Source: Bacteriovoracaceae bacterium UBA4097
GTDB lineage: Bacteria > Bdellovibrionota > Bacteriovoracia > Bacteriovoracales > Bacteriovoracaceae
Direction: 5' to 3'
DNA: 64,000 nucleotides
NCBI GenBank assembly: GCA_002381765.1
Contig: DFXX01000085.1
Span: forward strand, 88,210 to 152,209
Position 1 is the first letter of the stretch; each line of letters begins with the position of its first letter. A program made the position numbers and the translations under genes. This document shows, piece after piece, positions 42,875 to 51,603 of this stretch. The notes under the pieces were generated by a model that was given only the letters and a program-made list of their open reading frames with translations, did not search any database and had not been told where the DNA came from.

Positions 42875-44280
42875 GCCAGAGCTTCCTTTCTTTGAGGATA
42901 GGGATATTTTCCATCAAGGCAGGAGCGGCAAAATTCTTTCTTACTCAGGGCCTCTTCGAGATCACGTACTTCATTATAAAAAATTTTTTCAACCCCAAGA
43001 GCTTCCTCAATTTCCGAAAGGGTGCGGCCATGAGCGATAAGCTCTTCTCCCGTGGGGAAATCTATGCCGTAATAGCAGGGAGACACAATAGGAGGACAAG
43101 TACTGGCCAGATAGACTTCCCTGGCTCCATGCTCTTTAAGTAACATCACAATCTTCCGGGATGTGGTTCCTCTCACAATAGAGTCATCAACCAGAAGAAT
43201 ATTTTTACCTTCAACCTGCTCGCGTATGACACTAAACTTTAAATTCACCGTCATTTTCCTTCGGTCTTGACCGTTCTGAATAAAGCTTCTTTGAACATAG
43301 CGGTTTTTAATAAGCGCTTCTCGGTAAGGAATATTCAACTCTTCACTCATGGAAATAGCACTGGCGCGGGATGTATCGGGTACGGGTACGATGACGTCGA
43401 TAAGTTTATGAAAGCTATCTTGCTTAACTCTATGAGCTAATTGAACTCCTAACTTCAGCCTTGTTTCATAAACACTCTGGCCTGAGAATGAACTTTCCGC
43501 TCCAGCAAAATAAATCCATTCAAACATACAAGGTAGGTAGTTTGATTCGAAAAGAGACTTCTTAAGTATTTCGCCATTTGGCTTAACTAGAATAAGTTCC
43601 CCTGGTCCCACTTCCCCCAAGAGATCATAACCCAGGAAGTTAAGAACAGAGGTCTCGGAAGTGAAGCAATGACTGAGAGTTTTATCAGGATTTGTCTTCA
43701 CCCCATAGACTAACGGTCTGATCCCATGCCGGTCTCGAAAGGCCATAAGGCCTTCTCCCCCAATAGTGGCCACTACCGAATAGCCACCTTCTGCTTTTTT
43801 AATGACTTCTTTAATCGCCACCGAAAGCTTTTCAAAAAAGTTCGACCCTGTGGCACGAGAAAGATTTTGGGTTAGCAGATGGAGAATGACCTCGAGATCA
43901 TTATCACTTGTAAAAAAATGTCCTGCTGCAGTTAGCTCGCTCTTGAGTTCAGGGAAATTTGAAAGGTTTCCATTATGGGCCATGAATATAGTGTAAGGAT
44001 AGCTAATCATCATGGGCTGCAGATCACATTCCTTAATTTCACCAATAGTAGAATACCGAGTATGGCCAATGGCAACTTCACCCTGAAGCTTTGAAAGATG
44101 AGGCCCAGCAAAGACTTGTGAGACTTGACCTAAGTCTTTATGAGAAAAAAATTTTGCTGACTTATAATCATGTGAGGAGATACCGGCCGAATCCTGCCCA
44201 CGATGTTGAAGAATAAGAAGACCCTTGTAAACCATCTCACTGGCCATAGAGGAACCAGTTACTGCCACTATTCCACACAT
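42871..44280 (-). CDS. purF: Amidophosphoribosyltransferase
   Basis: A 469-residue enzyme that makes phosphoribosylamine from PRPP and glutamine, the committed step. ATG 44280 is chosen because it places the catalytic Cys at position 2 (MCGIVAVTG), with AAGGA eight bases upstream. The glutaminase domain has LQHRGQDSAGI; the transferase domain has the PRPP motif ILLVDDSIVRGTTSRKI near 345. Late Cys residues (SCLDGKYPYP, with SCPPIVSPCYYG earlier) suggest the Fe-S-containing class, as in Bacillus. It is first in the eight-gene purine operon. Confidence 0.97.
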   Translation of the reverse strand: MCGIVAVTGSSMASEMVYKGLLILQHRGQDSAGISSHDYKSAKFFSHKDLGQVSQVFAGPHLSKLQGEVAIGHTRYSTIGEIKECDLQPMMISYPYTIFMAHNGNLSNFPELKSELTAAGHFFTSDNDLEVILHLLTQNLSRATGSNFFEKLSVAIKEVIKKAEGGYSVVATIGGEGLMAFRDRHGIRPLVYGVKTNPDKTLSHCFTSETSVLNFLGYDLLGEVGPGELILVKPNGEILKKSLFESNYLPCMFEWIYFAGAESSFSGQSVYETRLKLGVQLAHRVKQDSFHKLIDVIVPVPDTSRASAISMSEELNIPYREALIKNRYVQRSFIQNGQDRRKMTVNLKFSVIREQVEGKNILLVDDSIVRGTTSRKIVMLLKEHGAREVYLASTCPPIVSPCYYGIDFPTGEELIAHGRTLSEIEEALGVEKIFYNEVRDLEEALSKKEFCRSCLDGKYPYPQRKEALA

Positions 44281-44319
44281 ATAAAAATCCTTCTTTTTAA
44301 TTTCCAGAGTAAGTAAAAG

Positions 44320-44357
44320 ATTATAAATTGCCAATAGGTGTATTAGAATTACTAATA
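44320..44357 (-). promoter_or_regulatory. purF promoter with overlapping inverted repeat
   Basis: On the minus strand a perfect TATAAT -10 box is present (44325-44320). The -35 position falls within TATTAG-AATTA-CTAATA (44341-44357), a perfect inverted repeat with six-base arms. This suits a repressor controlling purF, and possibly purK on the other strand. It does not match the E. coli or Bacillus PurR sites. Confidence 0.45.
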
Positions 44358-44404
44358 ATAAATGTTAGCCTAATTAATGCTTCTCGCTCTGAAGGAACTA
44401 CTTA

Positions 44405-45538
44405 ATGCATAACATCACAGAGACAGTGGTCGGCATCATTGGCGATGGTCAACTGGCCTTAATGTTGGCCGAAGCTCTTCACAAAAAAGGCATTCAGTTT
44501 TGCTGTCTTTGTACTTCAGATGCTTCACCCATGAAGAGAGTCTTTCCTGACAACACTACTCAGGACAAGCATCTCTTTCAGCAAAGTGCCACTATCTACA
44601 CATTGGAAAGTGAGTTTTTTACTACTACTGAGCTTGAGCATCTCCTCAAGGCCAAAACAAATAAGCTCTTTCCAGATATAAAAAGTTATTCGTGTTTTGC
44701 AGATAAAATATCTCAGCGCAGACTTTATGATCGGTTAGGCTTAGCTTCTCCCAAATGGCAGGCCATTCTTACAGAAGATGATCTTGTCTTCATTAAAAAA
44801 CATTTCCCTTACCCCTTTATCTTGAAGGCTTCTCAAGGTGGCTATGATGGAAAAGGTGTGAGAGAAGTTAAAAATGAAGATGAGTTGAATCTGGGCCTGA
44901 AAGATTTCGGATTTCATGAGGGGAACCCCCTATTAGTTGAAGAGAAAGTGAAATTGAAGAAAGAAGTCGCTCAAGGATTTATCAGAAATGCTCGCGGTGA
45001 CCGCTCCTTGCTTCCCTTGGTAGATACCGTGCAAAAGGACGGGGTTTGTAACCTTGTCTATTATCCAGCCGAAGTTTCGGTGAATGTGAAGGCCCAAATC
45101 CAGTCTATCCTAGATACTCTTTGTCATTATCCTTTAATAGGCATATTTAATTTTGAATTCTTCATCGACCAGAATGACCATGTTACCATTAATGAAGGGG
45201 CACCCCGACCGCATAATTCTCAGCACCTGACGGTCGATGCCAGTGACTATTCACAATTCGATCTTCTTGCAATGTATCTCTCAGATGAAGTGTATTTGCC
45301 TGAAAATCTGGAAACACTCCCCTCGGCCATGATCAATATATTAGGACAAAGTACAGGGAATGATTATCAACTCACCCTTCCTTCTGTTGATTCGAAATTT
45401 AAAGTCTATCCAAAGCTCTATGCTAAAGAGAAATGCCTGCCGGGAAGAAAGATGGGGCATGTAAATATAATCAGCCAGACTGATGATAATGAATTGAAAC
45501 AGGCCGCAGAAAAAATACTTATGGAGTATAAAATATGA
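44405..45538 (+). CDS. purK: N5-carboxyaminoimidazole ribonucleotide synthase
   Basis: A 377-residue ATP-grasp enzyme that carboxylates AIR using bicarbonate and ATP. It shows VGIIGDGQLALMLAEA at the start, FILKASQGGYDGKGVREV near 138, and the family signature NEGAPRPHNSQHLTVDA near 264. The more usual start is GGGQLG; here it is GDGQLA. AAGGA precedes the ATG by seven bases. It diverges from purF across a 124-base control region and overlaps purE as ATGA. Confidence 0.96.
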   Translation: MHNITETVVGIIGDGQLALMLAEALHKKGIQFCCLCTSDASPMKRVFPDNTTQDKHLFQQSATIYTLESEFFTTTELEHLLKAKTNKLFPDIKSYSCFADKISQRRLYDRLGLASPKWQAILTEDDLVFIKKHFPYPFILKASQGGYDGKGVREVKNEDELNLGLKDFGFHEGNPLLVEEKVKLKKEVAQGFIRNARGDRSLLPLVDTVQKDGVCNLVYYPAEVSVNVKAQIQSILDTLCHYPLIGIFNFEFFIDQNDHVTINEGAPRPHNSQHLTVDASDYSQFDLLAMYLSDEVYLPENLETLPSAMINILGQSTGNDYQLTLPSVDSKFKVYPKLYAKEKCLPGRKMGHVNIISQTDDNELKQAAEKILMEYKI

Positions 45539-46017
45539 AAGCAAGTGTTGCCATCGTAATGGGCAGTGACTCTGACTGGAAAGTCATGAAGGCCGCCAAG
45601 GATGTGTTTGTCGAATTTGGTGTTGAAGTACATGCTCAAGTTGTTTCTGCTCACCGAACTCCTGAGGACCTTAAGATTTTTACGGACTGGGCAGAAGAAA
45701 AGAGAATACAAGTTATCATTGCTGGAGCAGGAGGGGCCGCACATTTACCGGGAATGCTCGCCTCTTTCACAACTCTTCCAGTTGTTGGAGTTCCTATAAA
45801 CGCCACGCCCTTAAATGGAATGGATAGTCTTCTTTCCATTGTTCAGATGCCAAAAGGTATTCCTGTGGCGACTATGGCCATTGATAATGCTGCCAATGCG
45901 GCCTTATTCTCACTTCGTATCCTGGGATTAAACGATACACTTCTCACTAATAAGCTCAAAGATTATCGGGAAAGCATGAAGATAGAATCTAGAAAAAAAA
46001 GCGAAAACCTCCTATGA
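45535..46017 (+). CDS. purE: N5-CAIR mutase (PurE class I)
   Basis: A 160-residue enzyme that rearranges N5-CAIR to CAIR. It carries AIVMGSDSDWKVMKAA at the start, VSAHRTPEDL near 38 with the active-site His, IAGAGGAAHLPGMLAS near 62 and PLNGMDSLLSIVQMPKG near 92. The adjoining purK shows that the two-step class I route is used. It overlaps purK and folD by ATGA. Confidence 0.97.
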   Translation: MKASVAIVMGSDSDWKVMKAAKDVFVEFGVEVHAQVVSAHRTPEDLKIFTDWAEEKRIQVIIAGAGGAAHLPGMLASFTTLPVVGVPINATPLNGMDSLLSIVQMPKGIPVATMAIDNAANAALFSLRILGLNDTLLTNKLKDYRESMKIESRKKSENLL

Positions 46018-46907
46018 CTAAACTCCTTTACGCCCGACCAGTGGTTGATTCGGCCAAGACCCAACTCGCTTTGCGTATTCAAAAGTTAAAATCTCAGGGA
46101 ATAACCCCCTCAATGTGTGTGGTCCTGGTAGGAAATAATCCCGCATCTTTATCTTACATAAGAAATAAGAAGAAGCTTTGTGAAGACCTAGGGGCAGCTT
46201 TTAAGCTGGAACTGCTCCCTTCGAATATTACTAAAGAAGATTTTTTAAGAAGGATCTTTAAGTTAAATAATGATCCCGCTATTCATGGAATCATCATCCA
46301 ACTTCCAGTGAGTGAAGTTCTCAATGATCTGGATCTTCCCAATCTCATCTCACCTCAAAAGGACATAGACGGCTTTCATGGTAATAACACCCAGCAAATC
46401 TATGCTGGCTCAAAAAATTTAGCCGAACTCATGCCGTGCACTCCCAAGGGAGTGGTAAGGATGCTGCAATTTTATAATTATGATCTTGAAGGAAAAAATA
46501 TTGTCGTGATAGGAAGAAGCCAAATCGTCGGAAAGCCACTGGCCCTTCTCTTAGCTAATTTTAATGCAACAGTAACACTGGCCCATTCAAAAACAAAAGA
46601 TCTAAGAGACCTTACCCGTTCTGCAGACGTCGTTATTGCGGCCATAGGAAGAGCAAATTATTTAGATGCCTCCTACTTTGATAAAGACTCTCAAACTATT
46701 GTTATCGATGTGGGAATGAATTCCCTAAATGGTAAATTAACAGGCGATGTCGATGCTCAATCTGTCATGCCAGTAGTTTCGGCCTTATCCCCAGTTCCGG
46801 GTGGTGTGGGGCCAATGACAGTTGTTTCACTGATTGAGAATTTAATTACTGCGACAGAAATGAGTTGGGATAATTCACTTAATTATTTGCGGGGAGTATC
46901 TAGCTAG
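46014..46907 (+). CDS. folD: Methylenetetrahydrofolate dehydrogenase/cyclohydrolase
   Basis: A 297-residue bifunctional enzyme that makes 10-formyl-THF. Visible motifs are VGNNPASLSYIRNKKK near 36 with the catalytic Lys, GIIIQLPVS near 92, DIDGFHGNN near 118, and VVIGRSQIVGKPLALLL near 163 with the final PVPGGVGPMTV. It overlaps purE by ATGA. Its product is the cofactor of PurN and PurH, so its place in a purine operon makes sense. The 3' end overlaps the convergent receiver gene by eight bases. Confidence 0.97.
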   Translation: MTKLLYARPVVDSAKTQLALRIQKLKSQGITPSMCVVLVGNNPASLSYIRNKKKLCEDLGAAFKLELLPSNITKEDFLRRIFKLNNDPAIHGIIIQLPVSEVLNDLDLPNLISPQKDIDGFHGNNTQQIYAGSKNLAELMPCTPKGVVRMLQFYNYDLEGKNIVVIGRSQIVGKPLALLLANFNATVTLAHSKTKDLRDLTRSADVVIAAIGRANYLDASYFDKDSQTIVIDVGMNSLNGKLTGDVDAQSVMPVVSALSPVPGGVGPMTVVSLIENLITATEMSWDNSLNYLRGVSS

Positions 46908-47280
46908 CTTGGCCACCAATATACTTTTTGGCCTTTTTTGTAAGATCTTTCAGGTTAAAGGGCTTTCTCATAAACTCTACCACATTGGTTGGAAAGGAAG
47001 CGTCATCCATAGTAGCGGCAGAAATAAGAATGACCGGAATGTTTAGCACAGGTTTTTCCATCTTCATGGCATTTAAGAAAGTCATGCCATTCATCACTGG
47101 CATCATATAATCCAAAAGTATAAGCGCCGGGAGATCATTTTGATTGTCGCGAAGAAAGTTCAAGGCTTCCTGCCCGTTGGTCACTGCCACTGCTTTAAAA
47201 CCAATAAAAGACAGATAATCGAGAAGTGAATCCCGTATATCTCTATCATCTTCTACGACTAATATATCTGCCTTATCCAT
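46900..47280 (-). CDS. Single-domain response regulator
   Basis: A 126-residue stand-alone receiver with E10-D11-D12, phosphoacceptor D57 in LLDYMMPVMNG, S87 in LISAA and K106 in RKPF. There is no output domain. It is convergent with folD and divergent from a luciferase-like gene, so its partner is not shown by context. It is the fourth intact stand-alone receiver in the window. Confidence 0.88.
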   Translation of the reverse strand: MDKADILVVEDDRDIRDSLLDYLSFIGFKAVAVTNGQEALNFLRDNQNDLPALILLDYMMPVMNGMTFLNAMKMEKPVLNIPVILISAATMDDASFPTNVVEFMRKPFNLKDLTKKAKKYIGGQAS

Positions 47281-47395
47281 TCGGCTAACTTAAGCATCTC
47301 GGTTGGCTTTGACAATTGTCGTTGCTGCTTCTTTGGAATCACTTTAGGTTATCAATGTTTTTGACGAAGATTCTTCAAACTCCTAAGCTATAACT

Positions 47396-48373
47396 ATGAA
47401 AATATCCATATTAGATCTAGTCCATGTCAATAAAGATAGTACCCCCCAAGAAGCCCTGCATTGCAGTCTAAAATTAGCGCAAAAAGCTGAGGAGTTTGGC
47501 TATCACCGTTTTTGGGTAGCAGAACATCATAATATGCCTTCAATCGCGAGTGCTGCCACCTCCGTGGTTATTGCTTATCTAGCGGGTGGGACAAAGACGA
47601 TTCGAGTCGGGGCCGGTGGGATCATGCTTCCCAATCACTCCCCCTTGGTTATTGCTGAACAATTCGGAACACTGGAAACACTCTATCCAGGAAGAATCGA
47701 TCTCGGTTTAGGTAGGGCCCCCGGAACCGATCAAAGGACTCTTCGTGCTCTAAGAAGAGATCCCATGAGTTCTCAAAGTTTCCCTCAGGATGTGCAGGAG
47801 CTTGCGGCCTACTTTGATGAAGTAAAAGAAGGCCAGATGATTCAAGCTGTCCCTGGTGGAGGTCTTCATTTGCCTCTTTGGATCCTAGGCTCAAGTACCT
47901 TTGGAGCTCACCTCGCAGCTTCCTTGGGTCTGCCCTATGCCTTTGCTTCCCACTTTGCTCCGGATGCCTTGATGGATGCTCTTGATATCTATCGAAGGGA
48001 GTTTAGGCCCTCAAAGCAGCTACAAAGACCTTATGTCATGATGGGAATTAACGTTATAGCAGCAGATACAGATAAAGAAGCACGCTATCACTTCACAAGT
48101 TTGCAGCAGGCCTTTACTAATCTTCATCGCGGTTATCGCGGAGGATTTTTGCCACCAATTGAAGATATCGACTCCTATTGGTCTCCCCAAGAAAAGATCC
48201 TGGCCTCCCATATGCTTTCCTACTCAATCGTGGGCACAAGAGAAACCTTAAAGCGCGGACTCATCAGTATCATGGAGAAAACAAAAGTGGATGAGCTTAT
48301 GGTCGTGGGTTCTATCTATGATCTGGATGCCAGAATAAAATCTTTCCAACTACTAGCAGAGGCCATAAACTAG
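47396..48373 (+). CDS. LLM-class flavin-dependent oxidoreductase
   Basis: A 325-residue luciferase-like monooxygenase of the MsnO8 group. It begins [19 protein letters not shown] and shows [20 protein letters not shown] near 35, [21 protein letters not shown] near 70 in shortened form as [13 protein letters not shown], and [17 protein letters not shown] near 95. FMNH2 is the likely co-substrate; the substrate is unknown. The gene stands alone; no ribosome-binding site is obvious before the ATG. Confidence 0.9.
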   Translation: MKISILDLVHVNKDSTPQEALHCSLKLAQKAEEFGYHRFWVAEHHNMPSIASAATSVVIAYLAGGTKTIRVGAGGIMLPNHSPLVIAEQFGTLETLYPGRIDLGLGRAPGTDQRTLRALRRDPMSSQSFPQDVQELAAYFDEVKEGQMIQAVPGGGLHLPLWILGSSTFGAHLAASLGLPYAFASHFAPDALMDALDIYRREFRPSKQLQRPYVMMGINVIAADTDKEARYHFTSLQQAFTNLHRGYRGGFLPPIEDIDSYWSPQEKILASHMLSYSIVGTRETLKRGLISIMEKTKVDELMVVGSIYDLDARIKSFQLLAEAIN

Positions 48374-48404
48374 CTTTATTCCTATAAGAATCAAAAGGCT
48401 TGGC

Positions 48405-49430
48405 ATGAATAAATCTCTCCCATCCAGTGGGTTCTCGCTCATTGAAACCCTCGTCTCAGTTGCTGTCTTGGGAGCGATTCTTATCGGGGCAATGACCTTT
48501 ATGAAAAAGAGGACCGCTGAAGCAAAATATCTGGAATCAGTTGGTGAGGCCGATAGCATTTTAAATAGAGCTCGCCTTTATCTTCTGGACGGTGATGCCT
48601 GCTTGAATACCCTATCAAATATAACGCTCCCAACTACCAGTAATGCGCCTGTACTGATTACTTCCATCAAAGACAAATTCAATAAAGAGGTTACGGGTCT
48701 AGCGACCTCTAGTAATGATAAAGAACTCATTCGTATTGACAGGATCGAGCTCTTTAACCAAAGCGCCGTTTCGCCCGATGGTTATGGCCAGGTCGAGATG
48801 AGAATTCATTTTCTTAGGAACAAGACCAAGGCGATTGGAACTGAGAATGTTATGAAAAAAATCTATCTAAGTGTTGCCACAGATTCTGCCATGAAGGTGA
48901 AGAAATGTTTCAACAATACAGAGAATGCTATTGAAACTGCCTATCAAATGGTTTGTGTCGATTTGGGTGGCGAATATTCTGAGGAGACAGGAATTTGCGA
49001 ATTCTATCCTCTGGCAAGAGGACAGCATAATCATAAGCAGTGTGTAAACGGAGGAGGAGTAGTCTTCAATACTGGAACTGAAAAAATCTGTCGATCAGAC
49101 TCCACTGGAATGCCTAATAGCTGGACCCCCTTTAAAGATTGGTCCACCACCGAGTCCAGTAACCCCACTAATGAAGACTGCACGACTTCCGATACCACCG
49201 TGACGGCAAAAAACTTTGCTCTTATTCAGTCCAATCCCAGTCTTTATCAATCATTTCCTGCTGTCATTACCGACACGGGAACCTGTCCCACAGGGGCACA
49301 TGCCTGGAGCGATCAGGCGATTGAGACCTGCTCTTATACCTGTACAGAGACAGGCAGTTGTCCTACGGGAACTTGCCGGGTACTTAATAAAACCTATAAA
49401 GCAAAGATCCTTGAGAGAGGATATTACTAA
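48405..49430 (+). CDS. Type IV pilin-like protein with Cys-rich C-terminus
   Basis: A 341-residue protein. Residues 9-13 onward carry a prepilin signal, G-FSLIETLVSVAVLGAIL, with Glu at position 5 of the mature chain. It is much longer than a major pilin (about 150). The C-terminal 100 residues are rich in Cys, with a closing cluster ETCSYTCTETGSCPTGTC that should form several disulphides. No other pilus gene is nearby. It may be a minor pilin or tip protein carrying a surface-binding head. AAGG lies six bases before the ATG. Confidence 0.78.
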   Translation: MNKSLPSSGFSLIETLVSVAVLGAILIGAMTFMKKRTAEAKYLESVGEADSILNRARLYLLDGDACLNTLSNITLPTTSNAPVLITSIKDKFNKEVTGLATSSNDKELIRIDRIELFNQSAVSPDGYGQVEMRIHFLRNKTKAIGTENVMKKIYLSVATDSAMKVKKCFNNTENAIETAYQMVCVDLGGEYSEETGICEFYPLARGQHNHKQCVNGGGVVFNTGTEKICRSDSTGMPNSWTPFKDWSTTESSNPTNEDCTTSDTTVTAKNFALIQSNPSLYQSFPAVITDTGTCPTGAHAWSDQAIETCSYTCTETGSCPTGTCRVLNKTYKAKILERGYY

Positions 49431-49533
49431 TAATTCAGCGTTCCCATCTCTATAGATAGTGGCTTCATGATTGCACCTTTAGATCTTGCTTCGTCTTTTA
49501 CGGCGAGTTAGGACAGCAACAAAGGAGCTAACC

Positions 49534-50061
49534 ATGAAAAAAAGATTCCTCATTACATCTCTGGCCTGTGCTTTACCGATATTCTCAGTATCCGCACAGG
49601 TATTAGATGATGATAGTGTACTTGGGCAAGACGTTCAGGAAGAAAGACGAGAAGGTTCAGACATCCAAAAAGAAGAAGCATCTGGCGAAGTTATTAAGAG
49701 AGATTCAAAAACACTTTCTCAGCAACCTGGCCGCATAAATGAGACAGAGGTAAAACGTGGCTCAACCGATGTTGAGTATCAAACTAAGCGAAGAGTTACT
49801 CAAACTCTTCTGAAAGAAGAACAAATCCCGACCATTCAGGTGTGCGAGACCAAGGCCAATATCAATGAGATGGATAAGAAAGATTTCCAGGCCCTGGGTT
49901 TTGATCAGAGTACCTCTGAGAAGATTGTTCAACAAAGAGAAGAAAAGGGGCAGTTTGCTTCCGTTGACGAGCTATCTCAGATTCCAGGGGTATCCCAGGA
50001 TAGTCTCGCTAAAGTCAGGGATGATCTGGGAGTGAACACTAAGCAAGCTCAGGAAGAATAA
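49534..50061 (+). CDS. Secreted helix-hairpin-helix protein (ComEA-like motif), copy 1
   Basis: A 175-residue secreted protein. ATG 49534 has AAAGGAG six bases upstream and starts a signal peptide ending SVSAQ; a reading from 49486 would bury this. The C-terminal 65 residues form a ComEA-type helix-hairpin-helix: KANINEMDKKDFQALGFD, then EKIVQQREEKGQFASVDEL and QIPGVSQDSLAKVRDDLG. Such domains bind DNA in competence proteins. The middle is acidic and probably flexible. A related lipoprotein follows 11 bases later, so the two arose by duplication. Confidence 0.75.
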   Translation: MKKRFLITSLACALPIFSVSAQVLDDDSVLGQDVQEERREGSDIQKEEASGEVIKRDSKTLSQQPGRINETEVKRGSTDVEYQTKRRVTQTLLKEEQIPTIQVCETKANINEMDKKDFQALGFDQSTSEKIVQQREEKGQFASVDELSQIPGVSQDSLAKVRDDLGVNTKQAQEE

Positions 50062-50072
50062 GGAGTGAAATT

Positions 50073-50576
50073 ATGAGTAAAAAAACATTTATCACCACCC
50101 TCATTATTGCCCTCCCTTTTGTAGTTGCCTGTGATAATCAGGGTGAAAGTAGAGGTAGAAGCGGGGCGCAGGAACAACAGGATACATCAACCACTGATGC
50201 TGAAGTCATCGACAGTCGCACGACCATCATCGAGCAGCGGCCAGCAGAACTTCAAGAGCAAGAGGTGGAAGAAGGTACTACCGATGTGCAATATCAAACC
50301 ACTCGTGAAGTCACTGAGACGGTTTTAAGAGAACAAGAAATACCAACAGTACAAGTCTGTAACTCAAAGGCGAACATCAATGAAATGGACAAAGAAGATT
50401 TTAGGGCCGTTGGCTTTGATCAGCAAACAGCCGAAAGAATTGTTCAAACTCGAGAGCAAAAGGGTCAATTTAGTTCGGTAGATGAACTCGCACAAATTAG
50501 TGGAGCTTCAGATACCCTCTCCCAGATTAGGAACGATCTAGGGGTAGTAGAAAGACAAGCTCAGGAAGAGAAGTAA
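50073..50576 (+). CDS. Helix-hairpin-helix lipoprotein (ComEA-like motif), copy 2
   Basis: A 167-residue paralogue of the preceding protein. The two share the central TDVQYQTTREVTETVL segment, an invariant IPTVQVC, and KANINEMDK followed by the same hairpin motif. This copy has a lipobox (VVAC) instead of an ordinary signal peptide, so it is anchored in a membrane while copy 1 is soluble. The Cys in IPT-QVC is kept in both and could link the two. AAGGAG precedes the ATG. A strong hairpin follows the stop. Confidence 0.75.
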   Translation: MSKKTFITTLIIALPFVVACDNQGESRGRSGAQEQQDTSTTDAEVIDSRTTIIEQRPAELQEQEVEEGTTDVQYQTTREVTETVLREQEIPTVQVCNSKANINEMDKEDFRAVGFDQQTAERIVQTREQKGQFSSVDELAQISGASDTLSQIRNDLGVVERQAQEEK

Positions 50577-50590
50577 TCAAAGGTCTTACT

Positions 50591-50617
50591 AAACGACAGG
50601 GTTAATCCCTGTCGTTT
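50591..50617. terminator. Bidirectional intrinsic terminator
   Basis: AAACGACAGGG-TTAAT-CCCTGTCGTTT forms an 11-bp perfect stem with a five-base loop. It lies between the convergent HhH lipoprotein gene and the hydrolase gene, whose last codons and stop fall inside it. Short T-rich stretches follow on the plus strand. Confidence 0.8.
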
Positions 50618-51375
50618 ATATATCTCGCACACCAGGCCTGGATTATATCGGCCGCGTATTCAGAATCTCGTTTATTGGTTAGAAGATGATCCGCCTCGGG
50701 TAGAGCTACAAAGCTCTTGGGGTGCCTGGCAGCGAGGTAGATGTCACGTGCATGAGAAATAGATACAATCTCATCCTGAGGGGAATGCAAAATCAACAGG
50801 CCCTTAGAAAGATTTTCAATTTTATGAGAAAGTTTAATACTTCGCACATCATCTAGAAATTGCTTCTTAATAATAAATGATCTTCCGGCCAGAGATACCT
50901 CGGCTTCCCCCATTTTTTCAATCTCATCGATATTACGACCCAAGAGATGCTCAACATGAGGGACATCACTAGGAGCAGCAATTGTGACCACTGCCTTCAC
51001 ATTTGGCATCTCCGAAGCCGCCGCCAGTACAGCGGCGCCACCTAAGCTATGACCTATGATAATTTCCGGAGATGATTCAAATTCTGATAAATAATTATAT
51101 GCCGAAATAAGATCTAATTTATTGGTTGAAAAATTACTATTCGAAAAGTCTCCCTCTGAATTTCCAAGACCAGTAAAATCAAACCGTAAAACAGCGATTC
51201 CATGATCGGTAAGTGCTCGAGAGATCCGTGAAGCTGCTAAAACATCTTTCGAGCAGGTGAAGCAATGGGCAAAGATAGCAAAACATCTGATCTTATGACT
51301 GGGTCTTTCTAAAGAAGCTGCCAAATTATGGCCATGATTATTGGGGAAAATCACTTTTTCTGTCTTAAAAATCAT
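50602..51375 (-). CDS. Alpha/beta hydrolase (relative of hydrolase-OsmC fusions)
   Basis: A 257-residue cytoplasmic hydrolase. The nucleophile Ser lies in [10 protein letters not shown] near 107; a late Asp in HSPQDEIV and His in EADHLL complete the triad. The segment [18 protein letters not shown] and the [14 protein letters not shown] motif match the hydrolase half of the two-domain hydrolase-OsmC proteins, but here no OsmC domain follows. The substrate is unknown. It is convergent with the HhH genes, sharing a terminator hairpin. Confidence 0.88.
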   Translation of the reverse strand: MIFKTEKVIFPNNHGHNLAASLERPSHKIRCFAIFAHCFTCSKDVLAASRISRALTDHGIAVLRFDFTGLGNSEGDFSNSNFSTNKLDLISAYNYLSEFESSPEIIIGHSLGGAAVLAAASEMPNVKAVVTIAAPSDVPHVEHLLGRNIDEIEKMGEAEVSLAGRSFIIKKQFLDDVRSIKLSHKIENLSKGLLILHSPQDEIVSISHARDIYLAARHPKSFVALPEADHLLTNKRDSEYAADIIQAWCARYINDRD

Positions 51376-51416
51376 GTTCGGAGAATAGTTTAATTAAAAT
51401 CAGATTCAAATACTCG

Positions 51417-51574
51417 ATGCGCATACAGCAAAAAAAGATAAACACCCTCCCCTTTGGGTATTTATCGGCCAATTCACTACCTTTGCCTATCCTGGTCCAG
51501 GATTTTATTTGGCCTGTATTCCCGCCGTCATTTCATTGGTCACGGTCTATAAAAGAAAAACACTAAAAAGCTGA
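51417..51574 (+). CDS. Possible micro-gene read through a -1 frameshift
   Basis: An ATG at 51417 opens MRIQQKK and then meets A-AAA-AAG (51431-51437), the classical -1 slippery heptamer, in the right phase. A -1 shift there gives a hydrophobic peptide of about 52 residues (PLWVFIGQFTTFAYPGPGFY, then LACIPAVISLVTVYKRK) ending at 51574. Without the shift the frame stops at 51566 with unremarkable sequence. No ribosome-binding site is seen. It may equally be a decayed gene or a sequencing error in the A-run. Confidence 0.25.
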
Positions 51575-51584
51575 CACCCGTCAG
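51571..51584. promoter_or_regulatory. FNR-family-like palindrome upstream of hemN
   Basis: CTGAC-ACCC-GTCAG is a perfect inverted repeat with the TGAC-N4-GTCA core of FNR/DNR-type sites. It lies 20-33 bases before the hemN ATG, next to an AT-rich TATATAA (51591-51597) that may be the -10 box. It is too close for ordinary activation, so repression or a different start site is possible. Confidence 0.35.
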
Positions 51585-51603
51585 TTATTTTATATAAATT
51601 TCA

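Noticed and set aside
47311..47320. GACAATTGTC palindrome between the receiver and luciferase-like genes
   Set aside because: Ten bases of self-complementary sequence occur often by chance, and there is no further symmetry or matching site nearby.
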